Shown here: positions 31,201-40,251 of the stretch, one piece after another
Layout: each line of letters begins with the position of its first letter
Position numbering within the stretch: the stretch's first letter is position 1
Assembly (NCBI GenBank): GCA_964035795.1
Contig: OZ038323.1
Span: 3,958,079 to 4,022,078, forward strand
DNA length: 64,000 bases
Direction: 5' to 3'
Origin: Pterobdella sp. o SKG-2022
Taxonomy: Eukaryota; Annelida; Clitellata; Hirudinida; Piscicolidae
Translations under genes and position numbers: made by a program
The notes under the pieces: model-generated
What the model was told of the DNA's origin: nothing
The model's input: only the letters and a program-made list of their open reading frames with translations
The model's database searches: none

Positions 31201-33274
31201 AGCAGTAGTAGCAGTGACAGGAGATGGAGTTAATGACACACCCTCTCTCAAGAAAGCCGATATCGGTGCGTGTTTATTATGGGTGATCTACACATTAATA
31301 GTGTTACAGAAAAATAATTAATGGCAAACTTATGTGAATAAATTAATTTTCTCTCTTTTTTATGTATAATATATTTGAAAAATACAACAGTCATTTATTG
31401 AAATAGTTTTCCCTTTTCAAATTGTTTTTTTAAAATAACTTCACAAAAAAAGACAAATTTTAATACTTTTATTTATTCAACTAAAATTTTCGAAAAATTC
31501 AACTTTGTCATAATTCATTTGTAAATGAATTTTTACAACTATATATATTTTTAAAACTTATATTATAACGTGAAATAACTGTAGAAAATCATTCAAACCA
31601 GGGATAGCGATGGGCATATCAGGCACTGACGTCAGCAAACAATCTGCTGACGTCATCTTGCTTGATGATAACTTCGCATCTATCGTTGCTGGCATTGAAG
31701 AAGGTTACTTATGCCTTTTAAAGCTGATGAAAGCAATATGATTGATGTTCAAAACTTATCAAAATAATTTAATTAAAATTTAATTGAAGACTATTATGAA
31801 AATGTTAGATTTAAATAACCTAAGAAGTGTAATGAGATTAATGGTAAAATGATCATTGTAATAAAGTTAGCTTATTATTACTTTTATGATCATCCATGGC
31901 AGGTCGATTGATATATGACAACGTGAAAAAAGCTGTGTGTTTCACATTGGTGAGCAGTATTACTGAAGTATCAGCTTTCCTTATGTTCATCATTGCAACC
32001 ATCCCCTTGCCTCTGGGAACTATCACCATCTTCTTCATTGATTTGGGCACTAATCTCATTCCTGCAATTAGTCTAGCTTTAGAGAGACAAGAAGAAGGGA
32101 ACAAAGTGATGCAAAGGCCTTGCCGAAATGTTAAAGAAAATAGGATTCTCAACTTACAGTAAAAATTCATAATACATAAAAGCTGCAATAATTCTAATTG
32201 AATTCAAAATTTATTTACGATACTTTTAAACAAGGATGTTAAACTTAGCGTTCGGGCAACTCGGAGTTTTGGAGATAGCAGGTGCCATGTTCACCTACTT
32301 CGCCATCATGGCCGAGAGTGGTTTCTGGCCTGAACGACTGATTGGCCAGAGGGATGTGTGGCAAAAAAAATGGATCAATGATATTGAAGATGCCTATGGA
32401 CAAGAATGGGTTAGAAAAATTCATCAAGATGTTTTATTTAAGAGTAAATCTACTCTAAAATTGAAGAATTTTTTATTTTTTCAATGATATATCTCTATAA
32501 AATTGATTTTTTATCGTAGCCATGGGGAACTCGGAAAGTGCTAGAGTACAGATGCCAAACTGCATTTTTCGCTTCTATAGGTGCGTCAAATTAATTTAAT
32601 TTTTGTATAAACTATAGTAATTCAATTAATTATGAACAAAACTCTACCCAGTGATCCAGCAATGGGCTGTAGTCATTGTTAACAGAGCCAGACTTTCTCC
32701 TTCCTCAACACTCAAACCGTATGAAATTATTTCATAACTTAACATTACATTTGATTTTTTAAAAAGAAACTATAAAATTTACTTAGTTGATACATTCAGT
32801 ATTTTTATATAATTATTATAATACATTTTAAAATAAAATTTCATAATTGCTTCAACTCTAAAACTTCAGCAATGGTTGTTTGAACGTGGGTTTAATAATG
32901 AACACACTGCTTCTCTTGTTCTTCGTTAACTGTCCAGGACTGGGTATTGGACTTCGAATGTACCCATTGAGGTAAGTGTCATTGCTTTCAACTAACTCAC
33001 CTCTGATTTTCAAATTATTGATATACATATAAGGTTTCCTTCATAATCATTTATAGTTTCATTTCGTGATTTTAGAAGTCAGATATAGGAGTCATTTCAA
33101 TGAGAAAAGAAGACTTTAACGAAAAATAGTAAAAAATGATTTTTAATTTTCAGGTGGAGCTGGTATTTTGCCCCTTTGCAGTTCATGGTTTTGATTTTCA
33201 TTTACGACGAGTTCAGGAAGCTGGCGGTTTATTTCATGCCTACATCATTTATAAGACAAGAAACTGTATACTGA
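25244..33274 (+). CDS. Divergent Na+/K+-ATPase alpha-like P-type ATPase (type IIC), complete, 26 exons
   Basis: About 1,097 residues. Exons: 25244-25270, 25338-25406, 25570-25713, 25821-26024, 26176-26289, 26439-26573, 26788-26871, 26912-27029, 27213-27389, 27580-27728, 28015-28093, 28497-28616, 29026-29137, 29274-29406, 29571-29653, 29808-30093, 30262-30398, 30660-30751, 31140-31265, 31602-31703, 31903-32158, 32235-32430, 32520-32580, 32652-32718, 32870-32971, 33154-33274; all phases join. Recognisable: a Lys-rich N-terminus, [30 protein letters not shown] of M4, [33 protein letters not shown] and C-terminal RQETVY. The family pumps cations across the plasma membrane with a beta subunit. Odd: phosphorylation motif DKSGSITQN (normally DKTGTLTQN), TGAPER for KGAPER, and cation-site equivalents of N776, D808, D926 and E954 replaced by S, N, V and N, while E327, E779 and D804 remain. 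A 28-residue exon (26788-26871) is inserted before the TGES exon. Pumping may be altered or lost. The first 27-nt exon is the least certain. Confidence 0.94.
26788..26871 (+). CDS. In-frame extra exon inserting 28 residues in the ATPase A domain
   Basis: This 84-base exon has its own acceptor (GAACCAG) and donor (GTTTCA) and keeps phase 0 on both sides. It encodes [18 protein letters not shown] and ten further residues. In ordinary alpha subunits the residue before it (end of ...RLIITRGLK) is followed directly by KVDNS..TGES. Here [12 protein letters not shown] comes from the next exon. It could be constitutive, a cassette exon, or retained non-coding sequence that happens to be open. Confidence 0.65.
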
Positions 33275-33466
33275 TTTTATTTCATTAACGTTTTTATGGT
33301 AGAGTTCAACGTTGTGATTGATATTTTGAAACTAAAACTAACTAAGCTATGCTGAAAGACAATTCATAAATTTCATTATTTTGTATTATACAAGTAAAAA
33401 ATTTATTAAAAACTCTAAAAAGCTCTAAAAAAACTAAAACCTGCGCGCGATTCAATCTAGTTAAAT

Positions 33467-33472
33467 AATAAA
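33467..33472 (+). terminator. Candidate AATAAA poly(A) signal for the ATPase gene
   Basis: AATAAA about 190 bases after the stop codon at 33272-33274, within the 550-bp tail-to-tail gap with the sorting nexin gene. Support is positional only. Confidence 0.35.
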
Positions 33473-33595
33473 CACGAAATCGATCATAAAAACCTATGGG
33501 CCATGAAATGCAAAAATAGATGAAATGAGGACTCAAAACGTCATTGAGTAAGAGTGGAGGGACTTAGCTGGCTCATACATGTTTTAAACAAATGT

Positions 33596-33601
33596 TTTAT
33601 T
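33596..33601 (-). terminator. Candidate AATAAA poly(A) signal for the sorting nexin gene
   Basis: AATAAA on the minus strand about 220 bases after the SNX stop codon. Together with the ATPase signal it would place both 3' ends inside the same 550-bp interval. Support is positional only. Confidence 0.3.
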
Positions 33602-33824
33602 TAATAATGAATATATTAAAAATAAAAATGTCTCAAAATTATGAGTCATAAAATCATAGATTTAAAATATAAAATTGCAAACATTTCATTGAAAATAAAC
33701 CTTTAAAATAATGTAAATTAATTCTTAAAGATAGAAATTGAACCTTTCAATATGAATATCAATGGTTATAAATTAATGGGAATTATACAATCTTGGAAGA
33801 AATTAATATAAAAATGTAAGGTAT

Positions 33825-36800
33825 TCAGTTGTCTTCTTTTAGAGCTGCTATTGTGTTCGTCAACAAAACGGCTTGAGACTGAAAAGTTTGAGTGCCTTTA
33901 TACTTAATGGAAATTTGCTTTATGAAAAAATGGTTCAACTCTTCGGAGAGTTGTATTCAAATTATGAAAGATGGATAAAATTAAGAAAATTATGGTTGAA
34001 CTAGTGGATGGATCAAATGAAATGAAATAAAAAATCATTATCATCAGTATTCATCAGTATTCATTTACGTCTGTTTTCCTAGCATAGCTTAGACAAAAAC
34101 TAAAAGAATATGAAAACAAATTAATAAACAACTACAAACTTTAGCATGCTTCACTTGCAACTCAGCAAGCTCGCATAAGTTTTTTCGGAAGTGGTTGATG
34201 CGCCTCTGCTTGAAGTCAGTCAGTTCTGCAGATTTTAAAACATGCAATAAAATCATTCTCTTTTTTACTTAAGAAAAAGTGGAGAAATTTAAAATATGCA
34301 AAGATTAATAAGCTAGCTTTTAGTCATCATCATTCAGTTCAGAGCCCATTGTCTCAAGCAGAGAGTAATATTATTGATATTAATTGTTTAATGTATGTAT
34401 TGTGAGAAGAATTATTTTAAAGTGAAGAGTACTTATTAAAAATACCCTGCTTAGCAACCGTGTTCATGTTCTCCAACATTTCATGAAGTTTATTCACACT
34501 TTCTTTGGCCTACAAAAGAAAAAATTTAAAAATTACACAAGAACTAACTCCAAACATAAATATTAAACCATATTAAAAGTGAAATTTTTTACACATTACC
34601 ACCATAAAAACTGTTATAAATTCATTACTCACGGCGGTTTCATCTTTGTTCTTACTCTTCGCCTTGTCAAGCGCCTTGATTGCAGCCTCGTGGTTGGCAA
34701 CCACTCTCAGTCTCCGATACAACAATGACTTTGCTGCCGTTGAGTCTCTCATGTAATACCTGCCGTTTTGTCTTTCATTTGAATAGAGGTGATGTTTTAG
34801 CATACTTTCATTAATTTTAACATATCTTTATTGTCGTCTTAGTGTTCCCATGCTCGACCTTAAACGGCGATGCCTTCACCTTTTATAAACTGATCAATTT
34901 TTTTAAAACATATTTTCTCAATAAAAAAGTAATATTGATTTTTGATGGGATTTATAAGAATAGCATGATGCATAAAGAATATGCACACGCAAAGCTCATG
35001 TTAATCACGAGCAATGTTCAATAAAAATGATTTAAAGGTTTGATAAACATCAGCTTCATGAGCTTCAAGCCCTGAGATACCAACAAAGACAAAAAAAATG
35101 AAACGCACTCAGCATTAACTTTCTCTGAAGCAAACTAATAAATATTATTGTTATTTTATCCATTATCATTTTAATTCATTCATTACCATTTTTTTAGCAG
35201 AGAGTAAAGCAAATTTATTATAAATTATTATTTAAAATGTATTAATTATTATCACCATCATCGTTTTAAAACACACATTTTTATTAAGTTAAACATATCG
35301 TCATCCCCAGCACTACTATTACTACAACCACAAACCAACAAACAAGAGACCTCACCGCAGAGTATCAGAGAGTTTGAGATCTTCATCAGCGGCCACCCTG
35401 CCCTCCAGCTTGCGCATCTTCTCCAGGCACTCAACCACCTTCAACAGCACCTTCTCCATGCTTGCTCCCTCCACCGTGGCCAGTTGGTTGAGGCACGTTG
35501 AGATTTTCATGTATGAGTCCGCAACGTCTGGGTTCAGTGGGATGTTTGTTGTTGTGTGAAATGTGAAATGCGATTGTAAGAATTAAGTTTATGAAAAATC
35601 GAAAGTTAATATGGAGAAAGACTTTCATTATAATCTTAAACAACTCATTCTATAAAGAAAACCCGTTTATCGTTTCAAATAAAAAAACAATCTACTTGCT
35701 TCATAAGTTTATCAGATATTCACCAATGAATATCCAGCTAACTAATCATTTAAACAGCCCTCTTCCTTCATAACCTCCTTACCCCCTCAAAACCAGCACC
35801 AACTTTTATGTGCAGCAGTCATCTTGTCACACCTCAATGTGGCCTCCTCCACCTTCGAGTGATAATCCAACAAATGACCCTTCTGACTCTCGAAAAACTC
35901 GTCATTATCCTTCTGGTTCGCCAGGAATACCTTTTGTTTGTTTTTTTATCAATTAGTGTTTTGAGACTTTTTCATTTGATGCTACAATAATCCTAATGAG
36001 TTATTATTTACAATATATAGTAAATCACCCTTAAGTGGACTCAAGTTACGCAATCGATAGATCTCACAGGACAATATTCTACATTAACTAACACTTGAGT
36101 AATGACTGCTTAAAAACGTAGATTTTGATGATTTCTTAAAAAAGATCATAGAAACCACATCACCTCATCAACAGATTGAGACACCGTTTTGAAAAATCCT
36201 GAGATTTTTTCTCTGTTGTTTTTACCTCTGACGTTCAGCTGCAGAATATTGTCATATTGGAAAAAATAATTAAAGTTTTATCATGTCAAAAACTTTATAC
36301 ATCCAAACAAAGGTTTTGCTATACTGCAGAAGAAGAATCAAAATCTAAAAGGTTTGTAAATATCTCTATTCAAAACCGAAGCTTTTTGATTGATGAATAA
36401 TTATCAGTAGAACGCAACTTACTTCTTGTTGGTACTCAAGGAATATTTTGAAGTTTTGGTCACTCTTCAATAACTGCCAACGAAGGTGCATTGTAATTAA
36501 TAATTGATCATTGAGTTAGTAGATATCATCATAATCGTTTGGCGTCCGTTTCAATATAAGATATAAGCAGTGAAAACAAAGTAAGAACATTCACATGACG
36601 AGGATTTTGTTCAAAAATCCAGTACTAAGTCAATAAATGCTTATTGGCCCCTATAGCTCAGTGGTTGAGCATTAGACTAATTATCTAAAGTTATCGGGTT
36701 CGATCCTACGTGGGCCAACGATTACAATCATCATACTGTTTTAAAGTGTTTTCGTTATATTAAATTTGTAGCAGTGCGCCTCAGTTGTTTTCCTTGGCGC

Positions 36801-39359
36801 TAGATAAATAAATTATTTTATTTTTTATTTTAGAACAGTTTTTTTTTACATCACTTGAATTTTAAAAGCTATATCTATTTAGCCATTAACAAGCACATAA
36901 TTACTGATATATACCAGTTGATACCTTATGAGTGGCAAGTCTCTGCAGAAACACCTCGTGCATCGCTACTGTTTTCTTGAACGTGGCCAGGTATTCCCTG
37001 TGGAATCATATGTGAGCCATAAGATTCAATATTTCCATGATTATGGTTGAGTTTTATAGCCTCTATTGATGGTGTATAAAGATTTATTTGGGTGGAATAT
37101 AATGAAGATTAGAAATGACCTTTTGAATTAAATCAAATTTATTACTTTCAACTGCATTCTTATGAGGAATTGAAAAAATTTGAACAAGGATGACAGATGC
37201 ATGGTATTAAATCATGTTTTATCCCACAATACTATTATTATATACTCCCATTTTTATCACTTACAATGACAACCCATAATTAAATAGATTGACGTTAAAC
37301 GAACAATGAAAACAACGCAAGACAACCCTAATGACAAAATGGACAAAATCTATTACCAAAGTCATCAACGGTGGACAAACCAAAAAAACAAAAACATCCC
37401 AACAACAATGAAAAACTCCCCGCTAACGCCTCAAGCTCTTGTTTCATCTTCACAAACTCTTCATTGGGAATCCTGCCCTCCAGCTCTCCCAATGTGTGTA
37501 ACTTCTCTCGAGATGCATCAAAGTCAGGCTTTGGAGGGGCTGGTGGGATCTTGGTGTGTTATGAGATTAAAAGCGATTATTGATGTGGTGGTAATGTTTT
37601 ATTTTATAATACTGAGGGTTAGAACTATAAAATAATTTGTATTAAATGAGTAAATTTTGATTGATATTTATAGAAATTAACGTCGATATTATGAGAAAAA
37701 ATTTTAGTACATTTATTGGCCAAAAAAGCTAGAATTTTCGGTAAGTATAGCCTTACCATAAAACGTTAGCATCGTACTGTATTATGGCAAGGCTATACTT
37801 ACCGAAAATTCTGGCTTTTTTTGCTAATAAATGCATTAAAATTTTTCCTCATAATATCGACGTTAACGTTTATTGAATTGCTAAAAAGTACATTGAGATA
37901 TCTCTAAAGTTACTGATTGATATTTATAATTGAATTGATTTAAGCATGAAAGTTACTAACTGAAAAAAAATTTTTATAAACACAAATAATTTGTTTAGAT
38001 TAGAATGATAATTGCTAATAATTTGTTTAGATTCGAGACAGATAACATATAATGATCTATAATTAAGAGAACATACAGCAACATCTATTTCATAGCCCAT
38101 TTTATCTTTACCAAGGATGGAGTAATGAAAACAAAAGCAAATATTAATTTAAAACTTAACATGACAAGACATGAAAAACTAAAAATCTAACAAAGTCTAT
38201 TTACAATGTACAGTAATAACTGTCAGTCTGGCTTTATCGAGATAAGACTTGATACAATAAAATTGGGTTCAATAAACTCAATGTTGAACAGACAGATATG
38301 ATTATTGCCAAGTTCATAAACAAAAATATACTCAAAAATTTCAGATTGTTTTATGGGAAGCATCATAATTTGAATAAAAGTTTTGAAATAACAAGGTTAT
38401 CTGCAAGAAACTTAGTATTAAAAAATTAAAACCAAACACTTTTAACATGAAAATTTTCATTAGTTGAACTCTCATTGTTTAACTTTTGAAAAACTTTATG
38501 TTATTGAGTTGATAAAAATATTTAATTTAAATTGTTTTCATACTGGGCTAATTTAGCTTAAATAGGTAGTAATTGCAGCAAAGATTATACATATGGTATA
38601 TGACTCACAATGAGACCAGCATATTCTTCATTTTCTTCCATGGTGTTATGCAACCAGATGAACTCCTCATGGTGTCGAACTACATACACCTCTGTGGAGC
38701 TGTATTCTGGTCTGTTTGTCTGTGTGATAGAAAGAAATGGAATTTAAGAAATAAATCTATTGCTTTGATGATTGTTTTATATAAGATTTTTAAGATAATT
38801 GTACATTGATCTAAAAATGGTGAATAATATTTGAGATCTAGATTATCACTAAGGGTTATTTATTCACGATAGTGATTATGAACATCAATTTTTACCTTAG
38901 TATGCACTGTGAACTTGACTCTATCTTTTTCACTAAGTGCATCTGAGATGTCCACCACCAAAGAAGATGCTTCAGTCAGATCAATGGTTGTTGTGGTCTA
39001 AGGTTATATCCACTAAGTTTAAAGCAGTTTGAAACAAAACTATTGAAAAATGCATACATGACAGTTCTATATTAAAACAGATAGCTTTGTACAGTTTTAT
39101 TTAAACTTTTCATATATTTTTTTTTCAATTTTAAAACCTAATAACTAAAGAATTTATGAAAATAAAATATAAATTAACTTTATTATCTACTAATTAATTT
39201 TTTGGATAATATTTATAAGCCAAAAACGGCGAAACAAAAACATACAACTTCTGGGGTCTCCGGAGTGTTTTCAATGTCTTCCTATAAAAATGATAAAAAA
39301 CTTTAAGCCACTCTATGACGCATATTTCAAGTTTAAAGCAAAATAGAACATACCATCAT
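33825..39359 (-). CDS. SNX5/6: SNX5/SNX6-type PX-BAR sorting nexin, complete, 14 exons
   Basis: About 400 residues; human SNX5 is 404. The family forms heterodimers with SNX1/SNX2 on endosomes (ESCPE-1/retromer sorting nexins), coating tubules for cargo retrieval to the Golgi and plasma membrane. Exons (minus): 39359-39354, 39281-39249, 38997-38896, 38719-38609, 37549-37428, 36997-36925, 36473-36423, 36238-36164, 35930-35804, 35527-35356, 34759-34633, 34509-34446, 34225-34140, 33878-33825; phases join throughout. The PX domain starts [19 protein letters not shown] and continues [16 protein letters not shown] and [11 protein letters not shown]. The helical insert with [16 protein letters not shown] marks the SNX5/6/32 group. 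The BAR domain includes [53 protein letters not shown] and [18 protein letters not shown], ending [11 protein letters not shown]. The two-codon first exon (Met-Met) is the weakest part. Confidence 0.95.
36646..36825 (+). mobile_element. tRNA-Ile-derived SINE, copy 1 (intron of SNX gene)
   Basis: The first 73 bases look like a decayed tRNA-Ile(AAT): GGCCCCT acceptor start, TAGCTCAGTGGTTGAGC D arm, an anticodon arm with loop CTAATTA, and a GGGTTCGATCC T loop and B box, ending GGGCCA. The T stem and acceptor carry mismatches, so this is probably not a working tRNA gene. A non-tRNA body follows, ending CTTGGCGCTAGATAAATAAAT. A second copy with the same body is at about 58,000-58,160. It lies on the strand opposite to the SNX gene. 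Confidence 0.8.
37658..37928. mobile_element. Hairpin (long inverted repeat) element, copy 1
   Basis: Two arms of about 86 bases (about 37676-37761 and 37780-37868) are near-perfect reverse complements around a loop of about 18 bases. A single-stranded tail of about 45 bases, ending AAAGTTAC, follows the right arm. A perfect 15-base direct repeat, TGATTGATATTTATA, flanks the whole unit at 37658-37672 and 37914-37928, as a target-site duplication would. It sits in an intron of the SNX gene. No coding capacity. It is related to the element at 40558-40783. Confidence 0.88.
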
Positions 39360-39688
39360 TTTGAAAAATATTTAATGGTTTAAAACTAAACAATCATAAG
39401 ATATATACGAGAGGTGCGCTGTTGAGACTAACAATGTTTACGTATTTAATTGAGTCTATAAATTATATTCATCAAATAAAACCACTTCGTATTTTTGTTC
39501 TTTAAGAATATCGAACTCTATAAAATATTTTTATTCGAAAATCTAAATATTAAAGGTTACATCAAAAATATCATCAAAGATAAATGGAAAAATCAAATGA
39601 AGTTTACTAGGATTCTAATATACCATCACTAAACTTTTATGAATCACAAAAAAATGTAAAAATACACAAATCATTCTAATATTTCATG

Positions 39689-39694
39689 TTTATT
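39689..39694 (-). terminator. Candidate AATAAA poly(A) signal for the spectraplakin gene
   Basis: AATAAA on the minus strand about 100 bases after the stop codon at 39790-39792, in the 430-bp gap before the sorting nexin start. Support is positional only. Confidence 0.4.
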
Positions 39695-39789
39695 TTCAAC
39701 AAAACGATCCAGAATAGAAAAATAATAATTGGTATAAATGATTCGTTAAAATATAAAAATACAATAAAAAGTGAAAACTGAAAATAAGT

Positions 39790-40251
39790 TCAATGTCTGA
39801 AAGGTTTTAAGTCTGAAGTAGATTTGTGTTTGGATGCAATCCTTTTTGGAGCTACAAATTTTTCAATGCTTGATCTCGGTGTTTCTAAAATTTCTGTTAG
39901 TTAAAAAATAATTTGCATTACCCTATACATTGAAATTCATTATAAGGCACAAACCATTAGAATAATTGAGCTTTTGAATAGAACTGGATGTAAGATTTGA
40001 CATGGAGTGGGTTTTCATTCCTTTTTCTCCTCTTTTGAGGCTTCTAGTTGTCGTAGCAGAAGTGGGAGTAGAAAACTTTTTGGTAGGCGTTTTGAGGCTT
40101 GATGTACTGCCAGTTCTACTGAGATTACCTTTAAATCAATTGATATTAAGTTTTAAAAAATGACTTTTGATGAAACTTTTTTGAATTAATTTATTTATAA
40201 ACGCACTTTGCACATCAAGGTTCTTCAATGAGGTATTGCTTCGGTTTTTTG
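39790..40251 (-). CDS. MACF1/DST: Spectraplakin C-terminal basic tail (three exons)
   Basis: Exons 40251-40207, 40128-39955 and 39893-39790 join in phase 1 throughout. The peptide is rich in Ser, Thr, Lys and Arg: NLSRTGSTSSLKTPTKKFST, SATTTRSLKRGEKG, then EILETPRSSIEKFVAPKR, ending SDLKPFRH. In other spectraplakins this low-complexity basic tail follows GAS2 and contacts microtubules or EB proteins. I see no clear SxIP motif here. Confidence 0.85.

Noticed and set aside
31627..31655. Two perfect TGACGTCA (CRE-like) sites 21 bases apart
   Set aside because: They fall inside a coding exon of the ATPase and are explained by the conserved peptide [12 protein letters not shown]; no sign of regulatory use.
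36646..36718. Functional tRNA-Ile gene
   Set aside because: The T stem and acceptor have mismatches, and a second decayed copy with the same downstream body exists, so a SINE fits better.
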